From a bacterium (GTDB lineage: Bacteria; Sysuimicrobiota; Sysuimicrobiia; Sysuimicrobiales; Thermofontiviventaceae): DNA of 64,000 nt. Positions 20,877 through 29,333 of the stretch are shown piece by piece (position 1 is the first letter of the stretch; each line of letters opens with the position of its first letter). A program made the position numbers and the translations under genes. The notes beneath the pieces are model-generated. The model ran no database searches and had not been told where the DNA came from. It saw only the letters and a list, made by a program, of their open reading frames with translations. The stretch spans positions 17,377 to 81,376 of the forward strand of contig JAUQQG010000118.1 in the NCBI GenBank assembly GCA_030550015.1, given 5' to 3'.

Positions 20877-21719
20877 ATGAAACTCAGGATCTGTCACCTC
20901 TATCCCGATCTCCTCAATCTCTACGGGGACCGAGGGAACATCCTCGCCTTGGTGCGCCGCGCGCAGTGGTATGGGCTGGAAGTTTCGGTGGTATCAAAAG
21001 GGCTTGGGGAGTCCGTTGACCCGCGGGAGTTCGATCTCTTCTTTATTGGAGGGGGAGAAGACCGACAGCAGCGCCTGGCTGCAAGGGATCTGCGAGAGGT
21101 GAAGGGGGAAGCCCTGCGGGAGGCCGCGGCATCTGGGAAGGTCATCCTTGGGGTCTGCGGTGGGTATCAACTCCTTGGTCACGCTTACCGTCCTGCGGAA
21201 GGAGAGGATTTAGAAGGGTTAGGGCTTCTTGATGTGGTCACAGTCCATCCAGGGAAGGCTGCGAAAAGGCTCATTGGAAACATTGTGATCCGTTGCGCCC
21301 TGCTCGGTGGGCGCACTCTTGTAGGTTTTGAGAACCACGGAGGGAGGACCGCACTCGGGTCCGGTGTGAGGCCCCTTGGGGTTGTCCTTGCAGGGTTTGG
21401 GAACAACGGGGAGGATGGTACGGAAGGAGCTGTGTGTGGGAACGTCTATGGGACGTACCTTCATGGCCCCTTGTTACCCAAGAACCCAGCTTTCGCTGAC
21501 TTCCTCATTGCAAGGGCGCTAGAAACCCGCTACGGGAAGGTCCATCTGCGCGCTCTGGATGACAGGGTGGAGGAAGAGGCTCACCGTGCTGCGGCAGCCC
21601 TCGCCCTTCGCGGTAGGCCCTGGGGTGCGAGGGTTCTCGCCAAAATCTCAGGACGCGAATCTGCCAGGGGAAAATTCGATCCCCAAGGGCGCAAAGCTCG
21701 GGAGGAAAGCAAGACGTGA
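20877..21719 (+). CDS. gatD: Lipid II isoglutaminyl synthase glutamine amidotransferase subunit GatD
   Basis: 280 residues of the CobB/CobQ-like class I amidotransferase fold. ICHLYPDLLNLYGDRGNILA is the family opening; the nucleophile Cys94 is in LGVCGGYQLLG, and the catalytic histidine is His195 in YGTYLHGPLLPKNP. GatD supplies ammonia from glutamine to MurT. The C-terminal tail of about 35 basic residues exceeds the normal length (about 245) and overlaps the MFS gene by four bases. Translational coupling with murT is evident. Confidence 0.94.
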   Translation: MKLRICHLYPDLLNLYGDRGNILALVRRAQWYGLEVSVVSKGLGESVDPREFDLFFIGGGEDRQQRLAARDLREVKGEALREAAASGKVILGVCGGYQLLGHAYRPAEGEDLEGLGLLDVVTVHPGKAAKRLIGNIVIRCALLGGRTLVGFENHGGRTALGSGVRPLGVVLAGFGNNGEDGTEGAVCGNVYGTYLHGPLLPKNPAFADFLIARALETRYGKVHLRALDDRVEEEAHRAAAALALRGRPWGARVLAKISGRESARGKFDPQGRKAREESKT

Positions 21720-22984
21720 GGAATTCCCTGCACACAGCGCTGATCCTGAGGCGGCAGGAGACAGTGCGGCTCCTCTCTGGGGTGGTCCTCCGCGTAGTCC
21801 TCATCATCGGGATTGCCGAGCTTGGGTTCGCCACCGTAATCCCCCTGCTTCCCCTTTACCTTACAGAGCACCTCCACGCCAGCGTCAAACTCGTTGGCCT
21901 CGTGGTCTCGACCTTCGCAATTGTGGAGACCGTCTTCAAGACCATCTGGGGCTCCGTTACTGACCGGCTCGGCCGCAGGCCCATCATCATTGGCGGGTTG
22001 TTCCTGAGCAGCCTGGCCCCGCTCCTGATGGCCATGCTCCACGTTCCCTGGCTCTTTGTCCCCCTGCGGCTCCTAGATGGTCTGGGTAGCGCTGGGCTCT
22101 GGCCGTCGGCGGCTGCGATCCTCGTGGATCTCACTTCACCACAGAATCGGGCAGGGGCCATGGGGCTGTTGAACATGTTCTTCCTCACTGGCCTCGCCCT
22201 GGGCCCCGCGCTGGGCCTGTACGTCGTGGGGTTCGCAGGGTCCTACAAAGCGGGTTTCTACCTCGCTTCAGCCCTCCTTTGTGTGAGTGCGATCACGGCA
22301 TGCCTTGTCCTTCGAGAGGTGCATCCTCAGGGATCGGGAGGTGAGGATGGGACCTCGAGCCAAGCCAGAAATTCTGCAGGAGCCATCCGGGGTGGACGGT
22401 CTTCCACTTTTTTCCTCTTCCTCCTCCTCGCATTTGTCCAAATGTTTGCAGCGGGGCTTCTTGCCCCGATCTTGGCAATCTATGCCAAGAGGATCATGGG
22501 CCTTTCTGAGCGCGCCATTGGAACGCTCTTCCTCTTCCTCGTCCTCTCCGTGGCCCTTGCCTCCCTTCCGGCAGGCTGGCTCGCAGACCGGTTCGGCAAA
22601 CGCCGCATGGTGCTCGGGGGTATGCTTCTGGCCAGTGCAGGGATGTGGCTGTTCGTTTTCCCCCCGCGTCTTGACCGCCTCACCATCGCCGCAGTCGCCT
22701 TGGGTGCGAGCTATGCCCTTTCTTCCCCCGCTTGGTTGGCACTCGTGAGCCAGGCTGCTCCGCCAGGCAGGACCGGCCTCGCGATGGGAGCCTCGGAAAC
22801 GGCGCAAGGGTTGGGGCTCGTCCTTGGTCCCCTCCTAGGGGGGCTGTTGTGGGATGGTTTCGGGTATCGTGCCCCATTTGCTGCGAGCGCCGCTTTGCTG
22901 ACCATTGGGCTTATCCTCTCAGCGCTCACGCTTCCCCGGATGCGCGATCTCCCAAGTGGACCGCCAGGACAGCCGCAAGGATGA
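21716..22984 (+). CDS. Major facilitator superfamily transporter (drug/sugar efflux type)
   Basis: 422 residues with about 12 transmembrane helices. The MFS loop 2-3 motif GSVTDRLGRRPIIIGG is present, with a second copy in the C-terminal half (GWLADRFGKRRMVLGG). A charged loop near residue 210 separates the halves. It starts within the gatD stop (four-base overlap), so it is part of murT-gatD-MFS. A link with cell-wall metabolism or resistance to wall-active compounds is a guess from this arrangement. The C-terminus is convergent with an EamA gene, overlapping it by 59 bases. Confidence 0.83.
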   Translation: MRNSLHTALILRRQETVRLLSGVVLRVVLIIGIAELGFATVIPLLPLYLTEHLHASVKLVGLVVSTFAIVETVFKTIWGSVTDRLGRRPIIIGGLFLSSLAPLLMAMLHVPWLFVPLRLLDGLGSAGLWPSAAAILVDLTSPQNRAGAMGLLNMFFLTGLALGPALGLYVVGFAGSYKAGFYLASALLCVSAITACLVLREVHPQGSGGEDGTSSQARNSAGAIRGGRSSTFFLFLLLAFVQMFAAGLLAPILAIYAKRIMGLSERAIGTLFLFLVLSVALASLPAGWLADRFGKRRMVLGGMLLASAGMWLFVFPPRLDRLTIAAVALGASYALSSPAWLALVSQAAPPGRTGLAMGASETAQGLGLVLGPLLGGLLWDGFGYRAPFAASAALLTIGLILSALTLPRMRDLPSGPPGQPQG

Positions 22985-23834
22985 GGAGTCCTCCCACGAT
23001 CTGGGGGAGCTCCAGGCTCTCCCCGAGGAGGAAGAACCCAAGAACTCCCGCGACAACTGGTTCGATCGTTGCCACGATGCTGGCCTTGCTGGCCTGAATC
23101 CGCCGGAGGCCGGCGAGGTAGAGGCTTTGGGCAAGGAGGGTTGTAACAAGGGCGAGGTACACGAGTGCAGCCCAGGCCCGGATACTGTGTCCAACGTGAA
23201 TGGCATCTTGCTGGAGACCTAGGAGACCGAGGGCGATTGCACCAACCCCCATGGCGTAGGTGAGCGTGGTAAGGATGCTGTAGCGCCGGAGGGCGGCCTT
23301 ACCAAAGATGCTGTAGAATGCATAGGTGATCCCGGAGCCGATCCCCGCGAGTGTCCCTTGCAGGGTCAGCCGCAAGGAGGCAGGGTCGTACCCGCGAGCC
23401 ACGAGGATGCACCCGAGAAAGGCGATGAGCAAGCTCAATGTCTTCGTCCTGGTGATAGCCTCCCTAAAGAAGAGCCTAGAGAGCGCGGCGACAAATACTG
23501 GAGCGGTATAGAGCAGGATGGCTGCCATGGCGACAGTTGTCAGCTTGATGGCGTAAAGGTAGACGGCGAAAAACCCAGCGATGCTGACCAATCCAAAAGC
23601 AAGGAAAAGGGGGAGGTCACGGGTGTGGACGCGGAGGGAAGAACGGTCCACGAGGAAGGTAAAAGCAAGCAGCCCCACTGCAGAGAAGGCCGCCCGGTAG
23701 AACGCCGCTTCCAGGGGGTGGACGCCAGAAGCAAAGGCCACTTTCCCCGCTACCCCCAGGCTTCCCCAGAGGACTGCAGCGGAGAGGACGAAGAAATAAC
23801 CGGCCACGGCCTCGCTTTGACCGGCCGACCTCAT
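22926..23834 (-). CDS. EamA/DMT-family permease
   Basis: 302 residues with ten transmembrane helices in two EamA repeats; the second half contains the typical PVVAGVLGFFLLGESLELPQ. DMT exporters of this size (YdcZ/RhaT-like) move amino acids, nucleosides or other metabolites. It is separated from the FAD oxidoreductase gene by three bases, so the two are cotranscribed on the minus strand. Substrate unknown; an amino acid or a product of the neighbouring oxidase is plausible. The 3' end overlaps the MFS gene convergently. Confidence 0.82.
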   Translation of the reverse strand: MRSAGQSEAVAGYFFVLSAAVLWGSLGVAGKVAFASGVHPLEAAFYRAAFSAVGLLAFTFLVDRSSLRVHTRDLPLFLAFGLVSIAGFFAVYLYAIKLTTVAMAAILLYTAPVFVAALSRLFFREAITRTKTLSLLIAFLGCILVARGYDPASLRLTLQGTLAGIGSGITYAFYSIFGKAALRRYSILTTLTYAMGVGAIALGLLGLQQDAIHVGHSIRAWAALVYLALVTTLLAQSLYLAGLRRIQASKASIVATIEPVVAGVLGFFLLGESLELPQIVGGLLILAAVLAVHLGDRASGEA

Positions 23835-23837
23835 CCT

Positions 23838-25025
23838 TCACCCGATGATATGCATCCGGTACTTCCCCCGGAAGGGGCGGCCTTCTTGAAAGCGCGTGAT
23901 GCTGAAGGAGTTCAAGTCCAGGTAAGTGCACCGGCCAGTTGTCACGTATTCGGCGATGGCCTCCCCCGTGGCTGGGCAGAGCTTAAAGGAGTTCCCGCTT
24001 CCTCCTACGATGTGCAGGTAGCCTCGTACCCCGGGGACGGGGCCGAAGATGAGGTGGAAATCGGGGCTGTTCCCGTCTGGACCTGCCCAGGAGCGGACGC
24101 GGGACATCCCCTGTGCCCATGGGCAGCGCCGGGCTAGGTTTTCATAGATCTCTGCCTCGAACACCACAGGAGGCCTCGCGGGGTAGTTGTCCGGGTCTAC
24201 CTCTGGGTTCTCCATGGCAGCGTTCTCGCTGAGGCCTCCTCCTGCCAGCATCAAACCCGCGCTATCGGGGCGGCAATAGGTCATTGTGGTCATATCCAGC
24301 CAGGTTGGGCTGTACCGGTGCCACCCTGGGTACTTCGGGTCAAATGCCACCATCTGCAGGAGGCCCGGGGTCACAGGGATCTCGATACCGATCATGCGGG
24401 CGATCTCTCCGGCCCAAGCTCCCGCGCAGTTGATCACAAGAGGGGTTCGGATCGTACCCTTGTCTGTGACAACCTTCCAGGAAGTGGTTCCCTCTGCCTC
24501 AATGGCCGTCACCTTGGTGTCTGTGGAGATTTCAGCTCCGAGCTCCCTTGCCTTTCGTGCGAAGGCAACGGCCGCTGAATAAGGATCAGCGTACCCTGCT
24601 TCCGCCTCGTACGTCGCGAGGGCTATCCCATCGATGTGGAACTCTGGGATCCAACGGCGGATCGCCTCAGGGGGGATGACCTCGGTTTCTACACCGACAC
24701 GCTGGTGCATGCGAACGATCTCCTGCATCGTTCCAGCATCTTCAGCCGCTACGGCGACGATGAGTCCATTGCGCACATAGTCCACAGGTTGGCCGAGCTC
24801 ACTTTCTAGTTCTGGCCAACGCTGTGCTGCGCGGTGGGCGAGCCTGACCATGGATTCGTTGGAGTAATGACACCGGATGATCCCGCCAGATGCACCGGAA
24901 GCAGCAGATGCGATCGAACGCCTCTCCAAAAGGACGACCTGTTTGCTGGCTTTGGCCAGGTGATAAGCAGCGCTCGTCCCATGGACTCCCCCGCCAATGA
25001 TGACGATCTCCGATTCTCTGAGCAT
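23838..25025 (-). CDS. FAD-dependent oxidoreductase (DAO family, sarcosine oxidase beta / DadA-like)
   Basis: 395 residues from the ATG at 25025; nine more codons are possible upstream. The FAD Rossmann motif is EIVIIGGGVHGTSAAYHLA, followed by the second FAD fingerprint (VVLLERRSIASAASGASGGI). VINCAGAWAGEIARMIGIEI is the DAO mid-motif, and the C-terminal region has GYLHIVGGSGNSFKLCPATG. Members oxidise secondary amines or D-amino acids such as sarcosine, glycine derivatives, proline or D-alanine. It is cotranscribed with the EamA exporter gene. The substrate cannot be read from the sequence. Confidence 0.85.
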   Translation of the reverse strand: MLRESEIVIIGGGVHGTSAAYHLAKASKQVVLLERRSIASAASGASGGIIRCHYSNESMVRLAHRAAQRWPELESELGQPVDYVRNGLIVAVAAEDAGTMQEIVRMHQRVGVETEVIPPEAIRRWIPEFHIDGIALATYEAEAGYADPYSAAVAFARKARELGAEISTDTKVTAIEAEGTTSWKVVTDKGTIRTPLVINCAGAWAGEIARMIGIEIPVTPGLLQMVAFDPKYPGWHRYSPTWLDMTTMTYCRPDSAGLMLAGGGLSENAAMENPEVDPDNYPARPPVVFEAEIYENLARRCPWAQGMSRVRSWAGPDGNSPDFHLIFGPVPGVRGYLHIVGGSGNSFKLCPATGEAIAEYVTTGRCTYLDLNSFSITRFQEGRPFRGKYRMHIIG

Positions 25026-25204
25026 CACCCTTTCCTTCCTTTCCCTCCCCATAATCTTTCGTTGTTGCAGAGGAGTATCGTTACTGGTGCTTCACATTCG
25101 CGTCCCAGAGCGGAGTCCCCTGCGCCGTTGACGCCTCCTGCCCGCTCCAGTATACTTGGAAAGGGATTTTTGGGTCCATGAGGTGATCAGGAGGGGGGTA
25201 GGGG

Positions 25205-25738
25205 ATGGAGCTCAAAGGCAAGCGGGTCGCAGTCCTCGCCGAGAACCTTTACCAGGAGCTCGAGCTGTGGTACCCAGTCCTGCGGTTTCGGGAGGCGGGG
25301 GCAGAGGTTAAAATCGTTGGTCCAAAGAGGGAAGAGTACAAGAGCAAGTCCGGATACCCCGTGAAGGTAGATCTGAGTATCGAGGAAGTGAAGGCCTCAG
25401 ACTTCGATGCTGTTGTCATTCCCGGAGGATACGCCCCTGACTACATGCGCCGCCATGAAAAGCTCCTCTCCTTTGTGCGGGAGATGTACGAACGAGGGAA
25501 GGTGGTGGCGGCGATCTGCCACGCAGCCTGGGTGCCGATCTCCGCGGGCATTGTGCGTGGAAAGACCATGACGAGCTTTTGGTCCGTCAAGGACGATGTC
25601 ATCAACGCCGGTGCGACCTGGGTGGATCAGGAGGTCGTTCGGGATGGGAACCTGATCACTTCTCGAGTCCCCGACGACCTGCCCGCCTTCTGCAGGGAGA
25701 TCATCAAGGCATTGACCGAGGTACCGGTGCAAGCCTAA
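25205..25738 (+). CDS. PfpI/DJ-1 family protein (YhbO-like)
   Basis: 177 residues. Glu18 (YQELELWYP), the nucleophile elbow Cys105-His106 in AAICHAAWVP, and the PGGYAPDYMR loop are the catalytic signature of the PfpI family. Members act as glyoxalases/deglycases or as proteases, with stress-response roles. GGAGGGGGTAGGGG before the ATG gives a strong start. Followed closely by tRNA-Glu. No operon partner. Confidence 0.88.
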   Translation: MELKGKRVAVLAENLYQELELWYPVLRFREAGAEVKIVGPKREEYKSKSGYPVKVDLSIEEVKASDFDAVVIPGGYAPDYMRRHEKLLSFVREMYERGKVVAAICHAAWVPISAGIVRGKTMTSFWSVKDDVINAGATWVDQEVVRDGNLITSRVPDDLPAFCREIIKALTEVPVQA

Positions 25739-25784
25739 TGGAAGTTCCCGGAAACGGTCCTTTGCTAGAGCAACGGAAGAATGT

Positions 25785-25862
25785 GGCCCCATCGTCTAGC
25801 CAGGCCTAGGACGCGGCCCTCTCAAGGCCGAGACAGGGGTTCGAATCCCCTTGGGGCCACCA
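25785..25862 (+). tRNA. tRNA-Glu (anticodon CTC)
   Basis: The cloverleaf is complete: acceptor GGCCCCA/TGGGGCC (25785-25791 with 25852-25858), anticodon stem GGCC/GGCC with loop CTCTCAA giving CTC, T-arm AGGGGTTCGAATCCCC, discriminator A and genomically encoded CCA. The D-arm (CGTCTAGCC...GGAC) is almost identical to the second tRNA-Glu at 49693. It lies in a gap between two genes. Confidence 0.95.
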
Positions 25863-25897
25863 CGTGATGGGTCCCCGGGATAGTGGGTTTATTGTAT

Positions 25898-26368
25898 TCA
25901 GATCACTACCCAGATCCCTGTCCCCTTTGCAACGAGATCCCCTCCCTCGCGGTGCACTTCCCCCTCTCCGACGATGATCCGTTTCCCCGCACGGATCACA
26001 TGCGCTCTGGCGAGGAGGGTCCCTGGCGGGGCAGGGTTGAGGAAGTGCGCGTTGAGTTGCGCTGTCACCGCGCGCCCCTCGACAGGGAGCACGGAGTGAA
26101 CGGCCATGCCAATGGCTTCATCAAGAAGGGAACAGATCACTCCTCCATGCGCTACTCCTCTTCGGTTCAGGAATGGGGTCCGGAGCTCCATGGCAACCTC
26201 CGCGAATCCCCCGGACGCCGAACTGGAGAAGCCTAGCAGGTCCTTCAACCCAGGCAATCGGCTGTTTGCCTCTGCCTCGCTCATCGCTTCAGCAATCGCG
26301 AGCAAGGATTTTTGGGATTCCCTGGAGAGTGTGCGGAAGATTGCCAGGATTTGCCGTTCGCCCGTCAC
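25898..26368 (-). CDS. PaaI-like hotdog-fold thioesterase
   Basis: 156 residues from the GTG at 26368, which has AAGGGAGGGG upstream; an ATG at 26413 gives a 171-residue form without a ribosome site. The hotdog core is NRRGVAHGGVICSLLDEAIG, the HGG motif of PaaI/YdiI-type thioesterases, followed by AVTAQLNAHFLNPAPPGTL. It probably hydrolyses an acyl-CoA. Transcribed in the same direction as the radical SAM gene downstream. The N-terminal 50 residues are helical and do not match the core. Confidence 0.75.
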   Translation of the reverse strand: MTGERQILAIFRTLSRESQKSLLAIAEAMSEAEANSRLPGLKDLLGFSSSASGGFAEVAMELRTPFLNRRGVAHGGVICSLLDEAIGMAVHSVLPVEGRAVTAQLNAHFLNPAPPGTLLARAHVIRAGKRIIVGEGEVHREGGDLVAKGTGIWVVI

Positions 26369-26560
26369 GAGGAACCCCCCTCCCTTGGAATGGAAGTAGC
26401 CGAGCGAGCGCATTGGACAAGGTTTCGCTTGGGAGCGTGGCTGAATTGAGGCGCTGTTCTAGAAACGGCCATACTACCCTATGCATGGTACGCTAAACTG
26501 AGGGATCTCGCTTAGCCCGGCATCCCTACAAACATCCTGTGGATTTCTTATAGGGGTAAC

Positions 26561-27556
26561 TTAGTCTGGGAGCCACAGGAGACGCAGGCGAGGACCGACC
26601 AACCCGCGGGTGTCAAAGCGGTAGAGACCGGCCTCCCTTGCGGCTGCGAGGGCTTCTTCGTACTCGCTCCTGGTGATGCGTCGGTTGATCTCGCTGTATT
26701 CCTTCTCCGAGACCTTTCCCGCGGGGTAGTATTGGTCCATGATGTTGACGTAGGTGTGTGGCGAGACCTCCTTGGCGAGAAACTGCATAATCTCTCGAGT
26801 CCCGGCGATGCCACCTGGCATCACAAGGTGGCGGACCAGCACACCTCTCTTGGCCAGGCCATGTTCATCCATGACCAGTGGACCCACCTGTCGGTGCATC
26901 TCTTTGATGACGCGCTTTGCCACCTCAGGGTAATCAGGTGCCTTCAGGTACTTCCTGGCTAGCTCCCGGTCCCAGAATTTGAAGTCGGGCATGTAGATGT
27001 CCACGATCCCATCAAGGAGACGCAGGCTATCGAGGGAGTCATAAGCGCTTGTGTTATAGACGATGGGCAGGCGGAGGCCCATCTCCACGGCGATGGGGAG
27101 GGCCTCAAGGATCTGCGGAACCACGTGCTCCGGGGTCACCAGGTTGATGTTGTGGCAACCTTGCTCTTGGAGGTAGACCATCATCCGCGCGAGCTGCTCC
27201 GGGGTGACAGCTCTTCCTTCGCCGAGATGGCTGATGCTCCAGTTCTGACAGAACACACACTTTAAGTTGCACCATGAAAAGAAGATCGTCCCACTCCCGT
27301 TCCAGCCCCGGAGGCAGTCCTCCTCCCCGAAGTGCGGGAAGAAGCTGCTGACGACAGCATACCGCCCGGTCTTGCAGACCGCCCACTTGTCCTCCAGCCG
27401 GTTTACCCGGCAATTCCTAGGGCATACGCTGCAGCTCTCCAGGAGGGAAAGTGCCTCCTCCGCTCTGCGCCGCAGCTCCCTCGCCCCAAGGTGAAGGTAA
27501 GCAGGCGTGAAATCCCGCGAGGGAATTGTAAATGCGGAGATTGCCCCTGGCTCCAT
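26561..27556 (-). CDS. Radical SAM protein, PflX/COG1313-like, with N-terminal cysteine cluster
   Basis: 331 residues. The radical SAM cluster motif is SWCNLKCVFCQNW at about residues 94-106 (Cx3Cx2C). The N-terminus has its own cysteine cluster, ESCSVCPRNCRVNR and then CKTG, suggesting an extra iron-sulfur site, as in the PflX/COG1313 family of activase-like proteins. VTPEHVVPQ and MPDFKFWDRELARKYL are family blocks. The role is unknown; AmmeMemoRadiSam-related proteins are the closest relatives. It shares orientation with the thioesterase gene upstream (192 bases). Confidence 0.82.
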   Translation of the reverse strand: MEPGAISAFTIPSRDFTPAYLHLGARELRRRAEEALSLLESCSVCPRNCRVNRLEDKWAVCKTGRYAVVSSFFPHFGEEDCLRGWNGSGTIFFSWCNLKCVFCQNWSISHLGEGRAVTPEQLARMMVYLQEQGCHNINLVTPEHVVPQILEALPIAVEMGLRLPIVYNTSAYDSLDSLRLLDGIVDIYMPDFKFWDRELARKYLKAPDYPEVAKRVIKEMHRQVGPLVMDEHGLAKRGVLVRHLVMPGGIAGTREIMQFLAKEVSPHTYVNIMDQYYPAGKVSEKEYSEINRRITRSEYEEALAAAREAGLYRFDTRGLVGPRLRLLWLPD

Positions 27557-27654
27557 GGGGAAAACGCTCCTGTACGCACCTTGTCACACGGTTTTTCTGT
27601 TGCCCGATTGTTTGGCAACCTCTAGCTTATTCTAGCGCTGCTCTGGAAAGCCGA

Positions 27655-28674
27655 TCAAGCGATGCCCTTCAATATCTCCACAGCCTTGCGCCAGCGAGGC
27701 GCATCCTCTGGGGAGAACTCCCGGTACCACGAGATGCGGTCGGCGAGCCCATCGTAGCGGGCGCGCAGCAAGGAGGGGATCTCCTCTTCGGGACCGACCA
27801 CCGCAAAGGCCTCCAACATCTCATCCGTGACCAACGTTCCCATCTCCCGCCATTGGCCGTATCTGGCCATCTGCTGGAGCCTTTCCCCGATCTCTTGCCA
27901 TCCGTGTACCTCGAGGACGATGCGATAGGAGGGTGTGGATGCGTAGAACGCGATCTGGCGCTTCACGGAGTTGATGGCCTCCTCCCTCTCTGCTCCTGGT
28001 CGGCCGGTGGCCACGAAGCAGCTGACAGCAATCTCAATCTCTGCACGAGACCGCCCCGCCCGTGCAAGTCCTGATCCGATAGCGGGGAGGACTACGTGGT
28101 GCAAGTAACGGGGGGTATGGAGAGGGTGCACGAAGAAGCCATCGCAGAGCTCCCCCGCAAGTCGACAGAGCCCGGTGTTCACCCCGGCAATGAACACGGG
28201 GATCCGAGGGTGTGCAAGGGGGGAGGGGCTGAAAAAAGGAGTCATCAAGGTGTGAGTGTAAAACCTCCCCCGGAAGTTGAGGGGGACCTCTTCCTGCCAA
28301 GTCCGCCAGACCGCTCGCAGAGCTTGGACATACTCGCGAAGCCGGGGTACGGGCGGCCCCCAAGGCATGCTGAAACGGCGCTCAATGTGCGCCTTCACCT
28401 GAGTCCCCAGGCCCAGGAGGAACCGGCCGCCGGAAAGGGCCGCGAGATCCCATGCGGTGTGTGCAACCACCACAGGGCTGCGGGCGAAAGCAACGGCGAT
28501 GGCTGTACCGAGCTGGATCCGCGATGTATGCTCTGCAGCCAGGGCAAGAGGGAGGAATGGATCGTGGGCGGTTTCGCTTGTCAGCAAGCCGTCGAATCCA
28601 CACGACTCCGCAGCCTTTGCCATCTCCGGGATCGACCGGAGGTCCTTCGTGGCGAGATGCGCATCTACCTTCAT
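27655..28674 (-). CDS. LLM class F420-dependent oxidoreductase (TIGR03617-like)
   Basis: 339 residues from the ATG at 28674 (AGGAGG nine bases upstream; a GTG six codons earlier overlaps the ribosome site). This is the luciferase-like monooxygenase fold: ESCGFDGLLTSE at the start, SRIQLGTAIAVAFARSP, and GGRFLLGLGTQVKAHIERRF. The sequence pattern agrees with the F420-binding branch more than with flavin-only luciferases. The pduO gene is upstream by 24 bases, so cotranscription is likely. Substrate unknown. No F420 biosynthesis genes are in the window. Confidence 0.8.
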   Translation of the reverse strand: MKVDAHLATKDLRSIPEMAKAAESCGFDGLLTSETAHDPFLPLALAAEHTSRIQLGTAIAVAFARSPVVVAHTAWDLAALSGGRFLLGLGTQVKAHIERRFSMPWGPPVPRLREYVQALRAVWRTWQEEVPLNFRGRFYTHTLMTPFFSPSPLAHPRIPVFIAGVNTGLCRLAGELCDGFFVHPLHTPRYLHHVVLPAIGSGLARAGRSRAEIEIAVSCFVATGRPGAEREEAINSVKRQIAFYASTPSYRIVLEVHGWQEIGERLQQMARYGQWREMGTLVTDEMLEAFAVVGPEEEIPSLLRARYDGLADRISWYREFSPEDAPRWRKAVEILKGIA

Positions 28675-28698
28675 CAGGCGAGGCCTCCTCACAAACGT

Positions 28699-29259
28699 TC
28701 ATCGATGCTCTCTCCTCCGCTCCCAAACAACCTCCGTCTCTCCGTGGCGGTGGTTGACCACCCTGGCGAGGACGAAGAGGAGGTCGGAGAGGCGGTTGAT
28801 GTAGCGGAGGAGTTCTGGGTTCAAGGGCTCTCGGCGGTGGAGCGCGACGATCCGCCGTTCTGCCCTTCTGGCGACAGTACGGGCGACGTGGAGGAGTGCT
28901 CCAGGCCCTCCCGCTAGGACGAACAGCTGGAGAGGCGGGAGTTCCGCATGGAACCGGTCAATGGTCTCCTCTAACCACTTCACCCGGTCCGCGGTGACTC
29001 CTGTGGGTTTCGTGGCTTCCATGGGAGGTCCCGGGCTGGCCAGCTCAGCCCCAAGGGCGAAGAGCTCCCGCTGGATCTCCAGGAGTACTTCGGCCACATC
29101 GCGGTCCTGCTCGAGGTGTGCTCTGGCGAGACCGAGGAAGCTTCCCAGCTCGTCTACGGTACCGTACGCCTCCACCCGCAAATCGTCCTTGGGAACCCGT
29201 CTCCCTCCAAACAAACTCGTCTCACCAGCATCCCCTGTTCGTGTGTAGATCCTCCCCAT
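28699..29259 (-). CDS. Cob(I)alamin adenosyltransferase, PduO type
   Basis: 186 residues from the ATG at 29259 (longer in-frame extension without family similarity rejected). GRIYTRTGDAGETSLFGGRR is the N-terminal ATP-binding motif, and the family pattern RTVARRAERRIVAL, then NRLSDLLFVLAR, contains the catalytic arginine/aspartate region. It transfers the adenosyl group of ATP to Co(I), making coenzyme B12. No B12-dependent enzyme is nearby, but the FecCD permease at 33093 could be a B12 importer component. Confidence 0.93.
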   Translation of the reverse strand: MGRIYTRTGDAGETSLFGGRRVPKDDLRVEAYGTVDELGSFLGLARAHLEQDRDVAEVLLEIQRELFALGAELASPGPPMEATKPTGVTADRVKWLEETIDRFHAELPPLQLFVLAGGPGALLHVARTVARRAERRIVALHRREPLNPELLRYINRLSDLLFVLARVVNHRHGETEVVWERRREHR

Positions 29260-29333
29260 TGTTCCTCTCACCCTCCATTCCGGCCTCTGAGCTAGTCTGC
29301 CAAATCCACACGTAGTTTGTTCTGGACCTTCCC

